The notes under the pieces: model-generated
The model's input: only the letters and a program-made list of their open reading frames with translations
Told to the model about the DNA's origin: nothing
Databases searched by the model: none
Part shown: piece after piece, positions 9,524 through 17,200 of the stretch
How positions within the stretch are numbered: the first letter of the stretch is position 1
Layout of the letters: each line of letters begins with the position of its first letter
Assembly (NCBI RefSeq): GCF_004216665.1
Contig: NZ_SGWY01000003.1
Location: 248,001-312,000 of the forward strand
Length of the DNA: 64,000 nucleotides
Direction: 5' to 3'
Source: Agromyces ramosus
GTDB lineage: Bacteria; Actinomycetota; Actinomycetes; Actinomycetales; Microbacteriaceae
Made by a program: the position numbers and the translations under genes

Positions 9524-9999
9524 TCCTCGTCGTCGCGCTCCCAGGGCCAGCGCGGTCGCTCCATGCCCATCGACCGGCCACGCGCGACGAGCGCCGCGAG
9601 CGAACCGACGACCGCCGCGAGCGCCGGGATGAGCAGGCCGAACCAGCCGATGCCGAAGCCGACGCCGAAGAACGCGGAAGGGGTCACGAGCCCGGTGGCA
9701 AGGGCGTAGCCGACGGTGGCGACGACCACGGCCGCGAGCCAGCTCCAGAGCGCGGAGAACACCACGCTCGGCCACTGGCGGTCGGGACGGCGGAGCGTGT
9801 GCGCGAGGGTCAGCAGCACGGCCGCGACGGACGCCCCGATCGCCGCGGGACCCACGAGGAGCCCGGCGGCGGGGTCCACGATCACGTCGGCGTCGGTGAG
9901 GAGGCTCACGAAGCCGTACGCGCACACGACGAGCGCGAGGTCGAGGGCGGCGGCGAACGCGGCCACGACCCACGCGTTGCGACGTGCGGCATCCATCAT
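9520..9999 (-). CDS. four-helix membrane protein, DUF6121-like
   Basis: 159 aa with four hydrophobic segments (roughly residues 10-32, 43-64, 77-100, 108-132) and a basic/acidic tail RGRSMGMERPRWPWERDDEE. It resembles small Microbacteriaceae membrane proteins that I recall as DUF6121, though the name is from memory. ATG-ATG at the start. Overlaps the next gene by GTGA, so the two probably work together; the function is unknown. Confidence 0.75.
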   Translation of the reverse strand: MMDAARRNAWVVAAFAAALDLALVVCAYGFVSLLTDADVIVDPAAGLLVGPAAIGASVAAVLLTLAHTLRRPDRQWPSVVFSALWSWLAAVVVATVGYALATGLVTPSAFFGVGFGIGWFGLLIPALAAVVGSLAALVARGRSMGMERPRWPWERDDEE

Positions 10000-10045
10000 C
10001 CGAGCGTACGCCGGGGGCCGGGCCGGCGTCCGGTGCGCGGCGGGG

Positions 10046-10102
10046 GCCGTACACGACGGAGGGGGACGAGCGGTTCGCTCGTCCCCCTCCGTCGTGTACG
10101 GC
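10046..10102 (-). terminator. 27-bp perfect hairpin terminator after the last WXG100 gene
   Basis: Positions 10046-10072 pair perfectly with 10076-10102 around a 3-nt loop. The stem includes GTACACGACGGAGGGGG. It begins directly at the stop codon of the WXG100 gene (10103). No long T-run, as is common in high-GC actinobacteria, but the stem is extreme. It separates the type VII-like locus from the following genes. Confidence 0.85.
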
Positions 10103-10390
10103 TCAGCCGCCGGCGAGCTCCTGGTCGAGGTCCTGGATCGCCTGCATCATGCCGCGGAGCGCTTCGCCCATCTCGCCGATGCCGTCGACGGCCGACTTCA
10201 GGCCGGTCGTGAGCTCGTCGTAGCCCTGGCCGAACTTGCCCGACGCGTGCTGCGTCTTGAAGTCGTTGCCGAGCAGGTTGTCGACCGCGCTCTTCAACTG
10301 GTCGAGTTGACCCTGGATGTCGTCGCGGGCGTCCGACAGCTTGTTGGACATCGCCTCCATCTCGCCGTACGAGGCGCCGAAGTCTGCCAT
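10103..10390 (-). CDS. WXG100-family (EsxA-like) protein
   Basis: 95 aa, helical, no signal peptide, matching the size and two-helix design of type VII secreted WXG100 proteins. At the turn the usual W-x-G is replaced by NLLGND (about residues 38-43), then FKTQHASGKFGQGYDEL aligns with the second helix. The C-terminus ends QDLDQELAGG. Preceded by its own promoter with the shared dyad at 10476-10493 and followed by a strong terminator, so it is a single-gene transcript, consistent with high expression of a secreted partner. Confidence 0.85.
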   Translation of the reverse strand: MADFGASYGEMEAMSNKLSDARDDIQGQLDQLKSAVDNLLGNDFKTQHASGKFGQGYDELTTGLKSAVDGIGEMGEALRGMMQAIQDLDQELAGG

Positions 10391-10447
10391 GGTGAAACCT
10401 TCCTGGTTCGAGTGTCGAGCAACGCGCTCGGGATCGTTCGTTCCCTC

Positions 10448-10493
10448 ACGCTATCCAGCCGCCGGGGACCGGCCAATGGGCAGCGGTCCCCAT
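10448..10493 (-). promoter_or_regulatory. activator-type promoter of the WXG100 gene (shared dyad, site 1)
   Basis: On the minus strand ATGGGGACCGCTGCCCAT (10476-10493) is followed after 22 bp by GGA-TAGCGT-GAG, where TAGCGT is 10448-10453. No -35 hexamer is evident; the dyad would cover about -52 to -35. The same layout is seen at 14198-14244 and 20044-20089. Confidence 0.7.
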
Positions 10494-10510
10494 GCCCGGC
10501 GAGCCCGGGG

Positions 10511-11422
10511 TCAGCGAGTCGCGGCGGGCAGCGCCACCAGCACCGGCGCGCCCTTCGCCCCGATCGACGCGGCGGCGGCGGTCGCCGTGCGATCGAGGAT
10601 GAGCAGTCCGGGCACGTGGGGCGCAGTGCCGGGCGCGACCATGCCCCGGCGTTCGAGCTCGCGGTACGCCGCGGCGACCTCGCCGTCGGCCCGCGCCCGG
10701 TCGGCGGCGGGGAGCTCGGCGAACAGGTCGCGCACCCGATCTGCGGCACGGTCGATGACGGCGGATGCCTCGCGCCCGAGTTCCGACCCGAACGTGCCGA
10801 GACGCTCGTCCTGCCTGCTGCGGTCGGCACCGGACATGCGCCGTCGCACGGCGAGGGACCCGACCGCGAGCGCGGCCTGCACGACCGATGCGACCGCGCC
10901 GGCGACGAACCACGGCGCGGTGCCGGGCTCCCCGCCGACGACGTTCCAGGCGCCGACGAGGCTCGCGACGCCGAGGACCACCGGCACCCACGCGACCGCG
11001 ACGGCACCCGACGTGGGCGGCACGTCGGCGCGGAGCGGCAGGAGCGACCCCGCCATGCCGGCGACGGCCACCGCGAGCGCGACCACGATCCACGGGAGCG
11101 CGGTCTCGAGGTCGAACGCGGCGCGGCTGAAGACGGCGGCGAACGCGCCCGCGGCCGCGATGAGCGAGGCGAGCAGCGACACCGTGCGCCACCCGGAGCG
11201 CTGGAGCCCCGCCGCGGCGCCCGGGTCCACCCCGCGCAACTCGGCGATGCGGCGCGTGCGGATGGCCCGGATCTCCTCGACCGCGTCGGAGGCGAGCGCC
11301 TCGACGCGGCGCAGGTAGGCGGGCGTCGACGCCAGGGCGCGACGATCGAGCTCCGCCGTGCGCACCCGGACGTCGGTCGCCGAAGCCGATGCGGCCCACG
11401 CGGCGGCCGAGCGGGCGCTCAC
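10511..11422 (-). CDS. type VII locus membrane protein, unknown function
   Basis: 303 aa. The N-terminal third is charged and helical; four hydrophobic segments occupy about residues 80-190 (SLLASLIAAAGAFAAVF, LPWIVVALAVAVAGMAGSLL, AVAVAWVPVVLGVASLVGAW, PWFVAGAVASVVQAALAVGSL); the C-terminal third is soluble and Ala-rich (RERVRDLFAELPAADRARAD-like region). It overlaps the upstream gene (ATGA at 11419-11422). No Ecc family recognised. It is a candidate stand-in for a missing membrane component, by context only. Confidence 0.8.
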   Translation of the reverse strand: MSARSAAAWAASASATDVRVRTAELDRRALASTPAYLRRVEALASDAVEEIRAIRTRRIAELRGVDPGAAAGLQRSGWRTVSLLASLIAAAGAFAAVFSRAAFDLETALPWIVVALAVAVAGMAGSLLPLRADVPPTSGAVAVAWVPVVLGVASLVGAWNVVGGEPGTAPWFVAGAVASVVQAALAVGSLAVRRRMSGADRSRQDERLGTFGSELGREASAVIDRAADRVRDLFAELPAADRARADGEVAAAYRELERRGMVAPGTAPHVPGLLILDRTATAAAASIGAKGAPVLVALPAATR

Positions 11423-11976
11423 CCGACGACCCGGAGCGACCCGACGACCGGGTCGGCGTAGAGCTGCATCGCGCCGGCGACATCCGTGCGGGCGAGCTCC
11501 GAGTAGACGATGCCCAGCAGCCCGTCGACGAGGAGGCCGTACGCGATGCCCGCGAGGTGCTCGCCGTCGCGATCGGTCTCCGCCGCGACGTAGGCGATGC
11601 GGTAGCCGTGCGGCACGGTGTCCGTCTCGAACTCCGAGATGGTCGGCTCGAGGAGCAGTTCGACGCCCGGCAGCATCCAGGTGAGCGGATCGGCCTCGAC
11701 GCCGGGCGGGGCGGGCTGGAGCAGCACGTGCATCACGCCCGTCATCGGCAGCTCGACCGGGCGGAAGAACAGCGAGGTGTCCACGCCGGTCCGCCGACGC
11801 CGCAGCGCCTCGCGGGCCGCGCCCTCGATCACCTCGCCGTACGGCGCCAACGAGGATCCGGCGTAAGCCGTGCGTTGCTCGGCCACCCAGAGCTCATCGG
11901 CCTGCGCCGCCGGGTCGGGCATGACCGACCAGACGTCCGCCGGGTAGGACACCTCGAACCTCACTCGCCGCTCCAT
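11419..11976 (-). CDS. type VII locus protein, unknown function (185 aa)
   Basis: A soluble protein beginning MERRVRFEVSYPADVWSVMPD. It is mostly predicted beta-alpha, with VMHVLLQPAPPGVEADPLTW and the strand YRIAYVAAETDRDG. No signal peptide and no membrane helix. It overlaps both neighbours (16 nt upstream, ATGA downstream). It shares its general style with the upstream 206-aa product: both contain an A/G-YGVLVDA-type or YGLLVDGLLG-type helix near the C-terminus, so the two may be distant paralogues. Confidence 0.78.
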   Translation of the reverse strand: MERRVRFEVSYPADVWSVMPDPAAQADELWVAEQRTAYAGSSLAPYGEVIEGAAREALRRRRTGVDTSLFFRPVELPMTGVMHVLLQPAPPGVEADPLTWMLPGVELLLEPTISEFETDTVPHGYRIAYVAAETDRDGEHLAGIAYGLLVDGLLGIVYSELARTDVAGAMQLYADPVVGSLRVVG

Positions 11977-12581
11977 CTGAAGGTCGACATGATCGCGTCG
12001 ACGAGCACGCCGTACGCGCCGATCGACGACTCGTCGAGCGCCTCGCCCGCCGACGTCGGCAGCACCGCGCTGAAGAGCAGGGCCTCACGTCGACCCGTGC
12101 CGGGGACCGGTATCAGGTAGTTGAACGAGCGCGTCGTCACCCGGCCGCCCGACAGCTCCTGGCTGCCGTCGGCGACCCAGCGCATCACCACGCCGGCATC
12201 GTCGAGGGGGCGGGCGCCGTGGTCGCGGACGAGGGCGCGCACGCGACCGTCGAGCGAGGCCCCGTGCGGCTCGGTCGCCCGCACCGCGGTGATGGCGAGC
12301 GGCAGCATGAGCTCAGCAGGCACGCGCTCCTGGTAGATGAGGCGCACCGGGTCGCGGCGGAGGAACTCGTCGGCGGCGCGCTCGGTCATCGAGCGCACCT
12401 GCGCGTCGAGGTCGGGGCGGTGGACCGACCGGAACACGGCCGACGCGCGCGCCGCGAGCTCGGCGAAGGCCTCGCGGGTGGGCTCGACCGAGACCCACCC
12501 GGCCGGCAGCAGGAGCACGAACGGCGGCACCCGCCTGCGATCCGCGGCACCGAGCAGTTGATCGCGAAGGCTGGCAGTCAT
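11961..12581 (-). CDS. type VII locus protein, unknown function (206 aa)
   Basis: Start is the ATG at 12581 (MTASLRDQLLGAADRRRV), overlapping the previous gene by ATGA. Soluble; the segment VPPFVLLLPAGWVSVEPTREAF opens the fold, and YGVLVDAIMSTFRWSGE closes it. The paired style with the next gene suggests a chaperone-like or adaptor role comparable in position to EspG-type proteins, but there is no sequence evidence for that. The function is unknown. Confidence 0.78.
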   Translation of the reverse strand: MTASLRDQLLGAADRRRVPPFVLLLPAGWVSVEPTREAFAELAARASAVFRSVHRPDLDAQVRSMTERAADEFLRRDPVRLIYQERVPAELMLPLAITAVRATEPHGASLDGRVRALVRDHGARPLDDAGVVMRWVADGSQELSGGRVTTRSFNYLIPVPGTGRREALLFSAVLPTSAGEALDESSIGAYGVLVDAIMSTFRWSGE

Positions 12582-13846
12582 CGCCACGAGTCTATGGCCC
12601 GCTCCCGGCCGTGGTCCTCGACCTTGCCGTTCAGGAAGTCGAGCTGGGTGATGCCCGTCGCGTAGACCTGGAGGCCGGGCAGCAGCCGGTCCACGCCCTG
12701 TACGGCGCCCCAGGAATCGCCGACGCCGTAGAGGCGTCCGAGGAACATGTCCATCGAGTTCGTGAGCTGGGTGTTCTGCCACACGTACGGCGTGCCCGAG
12801 CCGATGCGCTGGATGAGCCGGGAGCCCGACGTGGCCAGGTCGTACGGGATCATGGTCGACACGCGGCTCCAGTCGGCTCGCGCCAGGTCGTCGATCCGGC
12901 CGAGGTGGGTGCGCACCGCCGCGAAGTCCTCACCGGCGAGCATCAGGTTGCGGAAGCCCGAGAGCTTCGGGAACCGGCTCCCGGCGCTCGCCACCGACCC
13001 GAGGTCGGCGAGCTTGCCGAGCTTGCCGAACGGGATGACGCCCACGATGGCGAGTGCCAGGTCCTTCCCGTCCTTCCTGCCCTTGGCGAACAGCACGATC
13101 GTGCCGAGCAGCGCCACGATCGCGACGATCGTCGCGAGCGCCGCGATCAGCGGCCCGCCGACCACGAGCGCGAGCACGAGCAGCGCGAGACCCGCCCACT
13201 CCATCACCTTGACGAGCGCCTCGAAGAACGGGAGCGCGTCGTCCCAGAAGCCGTCCTTCACCCCGTCCTCATTGACGTCGCGGAGGCCGTCGACCGCATC
13301 GTCGTAGGCGTCCTCCCAGGTGTCGTAGTGGCCGTCGAAGCGGCGCGCGGCCGCCTCCCACTCGGACTTGGCCGAACCCAGGTCGCCCTCCGCGCCGGCC
13401 GTCGCGTCGTCGCGAGCGGTCGTCGAGCCGTCGTCGCCCGCGGGCACGTCGGCCGCGTCGTCGACGCTCGCCGCCCGCGTCCTCACCGTCTCCCACAGCG
13501 ATTCGCAGTCGCCCACGGCGGCGTTCAGCGACGCCGAGACGTCGACGAGCGCCTCGCCGTAGGCCCGCAGCACCTCCCCGCTCGGCAGGTAGCGCTCCCC
13601 CGCCTTCTTGAGGTCGGCGTGCACGTCGGCCGACTGGTCCTTGATGGCGTCGAGCGAGTCGCCCCGGCCCACCTGGCCGTCGGCGATGAGCTTCAACGTG
13701 TTGGCCGCCCGCTGCATCCGCTCGCCCAGGCTCTCGATCGCCGAGCCGCGCGCGACGATCGCGCCGCCGTCGCCCTGCAGGCGCTCGATCTCGCGCCCCT
13801 TCGGCGACTCGGGCATGAAGCGGTGGTGGTAGGCGGTGCTCCCCAT
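12578..13846 (-). CDS. probable type VII substrate or membrane effector (422 aa)
   Basis: N-terminal half is helical and resembles a WXG/LXG-like secretion domain (MQRAANTLKLIADGQVGRGD, VDVSASLNAAVGDCESLW). An acidic linker follows, then a YDTWEDAYDDAVDGLRDVNEDG segment, two adjacent hydrophobic stretches (LALLVLALVVGGPLIAALATI, VAIVALLGTIVLFAKG; about residues 220-260), a KDLALAIVGVIPFGKLGKLADLG hinge often seen before toxin modules, and a 120-aa tail with no toxin motif known to me. 12 nt after the WXG100-like gene, overlapping the next gene. A function as secreted effector is an inference. Confidence 0.75.
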   Translation of the reverse strand: MGSTAYHHRFMPESPKGREIERLQGDGGAIVARGSAIESLGERMQRAANTLKLIADGQVGRGDSLDAIKDQSADVHADLKKAGERYLPSGEVLRAYGEALVDVSASLNAAVGDCESLWETVRTRAASVDDAADVPAGDDGSTTARDDATAGAEGDLGSAKSEWEAAARRFDGHYDTWEDAYDDAVDGLRDVNEDGVKDGFWDDALPFFEALVKVMEWAGLALLVLALVVGGPLIAALATIVAIVALLGTIVLFAKGRKDGKDLALAIVGVIPFGKLGKLADLGSVASAGSRFPKLSGFRNLMLAGEDFAAVRTHLGRIDDLARADWSRVSTMIPYDLATSGSRLIQRIGSGTPYVWQNTQLTNSMDMFLGRLYGVGDSWGAVQGVDRLLPGLQVYATGITQLDFLNGKVEDHGRERAIDSWR

Positions 13847-13858
13847 GTGCGTTCTCCG

Positions 13859-14161
13859 TCAGCCCTTCTGCTCGAGTTCCTTCGCGAGGTCCTCGTCGAA
13901 CTGCTGCCAGCTCGTCTTGACCCCCTGCACCTGCTCCTGCAGCTCGTGCAGGTGGCCCTTCAGCGTCTCGCGCTTGTCGTCCCACGCCCCCTCGAACTCG
14001 TCGGCGGCATCGCGGAGCTCGCGGCGGCCGAATGGTCGCCCGATCGCCTCGACCAGCGCACTCGTCGAACCCCCGGCATCCTCGAACTCGACGATGATGT
14101 CCTTGAGGGCCGCGTTCAGCTCCTCCATCGACGAGAGCGGGATCTCCACGCCGTCGCTCAT
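13859..14161 (-). CDS. WXG100-size helical protein
   Basis: 100 aa, two helices, no Cys, ending EDLAKELEQKG. No exact W-x-G; AWDDKRETLKGHLHELQEQV occupies the second helix. Size, position directly upstream of the likely substrate and lack of signal peptide fit an Esx partner or a substrate-specific chaperone. It is the first gene of the second transcription unit, with the shared-dyad promoter 37 nt upstream. Confidence 0.8.
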   Translation of the reverse strand: MSDGVEIPLSSMEELNAALKDIIVEFEDAGGSTSALVEAIGRPFGRRELRDAADEFEGAWDDKRETLKGHLHELQEQVQGVKTSWQQFDEDLAKELEQKG

Positions 14162-14197
14162 CAGGGCCTCCTCGGTGGTGTCTGGCGGTGCTCGTTC

Positions 14198-14244
14198 ACG
14201 ATATCCACGGGGTCGCGCGGCCCGGTATGGGCAGCGGTCCCCAT
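14198..14244 (-). promoter_or_regulatory. activator-type promoter of the substrate operon (shared dyad, site 2)
   Basis: ATGGGGACCGCTGCCCAT (14227-14244, minus strand), identical to site 1 over all 18 bp, then 23 bp, then GGA-TATCGT-GAA with TATCGT at 14198-14203. It lies between the EccC stop and the WXG100-like start. Confidence 0.7.
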
Positions 14245-14278
14245 GCGCGGCGCGCGCCGGTGCGCGCTTCCCGGCGTG

Positions 14279-17200
14279 TCAGCCCGCCGCGGATGCCGCG
14301 GCGCGGGGCAGCTGCACCGTGGTGATGCGCCCGTTCTGCACGAAGATCGCCCGCCCCTCGGGCGCATCGGTGCGCTTGACCTTCGGGAACGGCGTCTTGA
14401 AGACGGAGTCGCCGTCGAACGCGTCGGGCTTCAGCGCGACGCCCTGGCGTCCGGCCTTGAAGTCGCCGATGAAGCCGAACCCGCTGGACAGCAGCGAGAC
14501 GTCGGCGTCGCCGACCAGGAAGTGGTCGCTGCGGTTGATCGCCTGGAACAGCTCCTTCATCGGCCGCTCGGCGTCGGTGTCGGCGAACTGCGTGACGCCC
14601 TCGACGACGACCATGATGCGCCCGGGCACCGCGTCGTCGGCCACCACGTCGACGAGCTCCTTCGCGAGGGCCTTCACCGACTCCACCGTCGTGGCACTGC
14701 GCATCCACGGCGCGGCGTCGCCGAGGGCGGCGCGGCGACCGGCGAGGTGGAAGAGGCGCACCTCGGGGTCGAAGCGCCGGACCGACTCGGTGAGCGCGCG
14801 CAGCGCGGTGGTCTTGCCGCTCTGCGGGGGTCCGGTCACGACGAACGTGCCGACGGGTTCGAATCCGAGCGGCGCGAGCGTGTCGTCGGCGAGGCCGAGC
14901 ACGGGCAGGCCCGCCGCCTCGTCGGGGAGGGCGTCCGCGACGTACGACGTCGGCAGCGCGCCGATCGCCGGCGCCTCCACGGCACCCGCCGCCCGCAGCC
15001 GGCCGGCGAGCTCGGACAGCGCCGCGGACTGCGCCGCCACGTTCGAGGTGCCGCCGAGCACCGCGAGCTGCGTCTCGAACCCCTCGACGAGCGCGCGCCC
15101 GGGCACCGAGCGCTCGCCCAGCACGTCCTTCGGCACGCCGAGCACCTGGTAGGCGGATTCCTCGGACAGCCGCAGCACGATGCGCTTCGTCACGTTGGCG
15201 CTCACCGCCGTCGGCACGGCGCCGGCGCGATCGGCCGTGGCGACGACGTGCACACCGAGCGGGCGGCCCTCGGCGAGGATCCGCATGAAGACGTTGTAGA
15301 GGGGCATCCGCACCGTCGTGGTGTCCCACTCCGCCTTGAACTGGCCGAAGCCGTCGAGCAGGAGGACGACTCGGGGCTCGCGGAGGCCGGTTATCCGGCG
15401 GTACTCGGTGAGGCTCGCCGCATTCGCCTCGCTGAACGCCCGACCTCGCCGGTCGAGAAGGTCGCCGAGGGTGCGCAGGAGCCGCTGCACGCGCTCAGCG
15501 TCGTCGCCGGCGATGACCGCGCCGACATGCGGGAGCGACTCGAGCGAACGGAGCGCCCCGGCCCCGAAGTCGAGCCCGTACACCTGCACCTCCCCGAGGT
15601 CGGGCCGCAGTCCCGCCGCGATGCCGATGGTGCGCAGCAGCGTGGACTTGCCCGACCCGCTCGTGCCGTAGACCAGCATCGCGCCGTCGCGATCGGGCGT
15701 GAACGACATGGGCTCCTGGAGCTGGCGCTCGGGGATGTCCGCGAGCCCGAACACGATCTCGCCGTCGCCCGCTGCCGGAAGCCCGGCGATGTCGACCGTG
15801 GTCGGCAGCTCGTCGAGCCACGGGCGCCGTGGCGCCGGGATCCGCGCGTCGATGGCCGCGGCCACGAACGTGCCGACCATCCGCTTCTGGTCGTTGGGGC
15901 CGGGGTCCTCGTCGTGCGAGTCCGATTCGGGGGCCGCGTCGCGCTCCCAGACCACCGGGGAGCCGAACCGCAGCTCCGCGATCCTGACCTCGGCCGGCAC
16001 GACCTCGTCGGTCGTCCATCCGCCCGCGTACGCCGATTGGAATCCGACCAGCCGCCCTGGTCCCGTCTTCGCGATGCCGCGGCCGGGGATGGACGGGTCG
16101 AACGACGCCGCCACGGGATCGCCGACGACGTCGCGGGAGTCGGACTCATCCGCCATCCGCAGCGCCACCCGGAGGTTCGTGTTGGCCCGGAGGTTGTCCT
16201 TGATGACGCCGGCGGGACGCTGCGTGGCCATGATCAGGTGGATGCCCAGGGATCGGCCGCGCTGGGCGATGTCGACGACGCCGTCGACGAACTCCGGCAC
16301 CTCGCTCGCCAGCGCCGCGAACTCGTCGATCACGAGCACGAGGGCGGGCGGGGTCTCCGGGTCGCGGCGCTTCTCCAGCTCGAGGAGGTCCTTCGCCTTC
16401 TTGCGGTTGAAGAGGTGCTCGCGATGGTGGAGCTCGGCGCGAAGGCTCGTCAGCGCCCGACGCACGAGGTGCGGGCTGAGATCCGTCACGAGGCCGACGC
16501 AGTGCGGGAGCTCGACGCAGTCGGCGAATGCGGACCCGCCCTTGTAGTCGACGAAGAGGAACGTGACCCGATCGGGGCTGTACTCCGCCGCCATTCCGAG
16601 CACCCAGGCCTGCAGGAACTCCGACTTGCCGGCGCCGGTCGTGCCGCCGACGAGGGCGTGCGGGCCCTGCGTGCGCAGGTCGAGCGACATCGCGTCGGGG
16701 CTGCCCTGGCCGATGAACGCCTTGAGCGTGCCGGCGCGCTTCAGCCGGGGCAGCGCCGTGCCGGAGCGGTCGAGGATGGAGTTGTTCTGGTGCCAGCGCT
16801 CGACGACGCCCGACGGGTCGGCCGCCACGTCCGGCCCGAGGAGTCCCACCATCGATACGCTGCGCGGGAGGTCGCTCGAGTCCTCCACGACGGTGCTCGC
16901 GTCGACGACCGGTGCGATCCTGCGGGCGAAGACCTCGGCATAGTTGTTCGACACCCCCTCGACGCGCACCCGCGTGTACTCGCGGCCGGCGCGGACGTAG
17001 CCGATGCGCGCGGCGTCGAGCCCGTCGGTCACGTCGACGAACGTGCGGCAGGCCGCGGGCAGCGACTCGACCGTGGGCCCCACGAAGATCGTGTGGATGC
17101 CGACGTCGGGCCCCCGCTCGATGAGCTGCGTGAGGCGAGGGCGGTCGACCGGCGCGTCGGCGGAGACGATCAGCACGAGCGCCATCTCCCCGTCGGCCGT

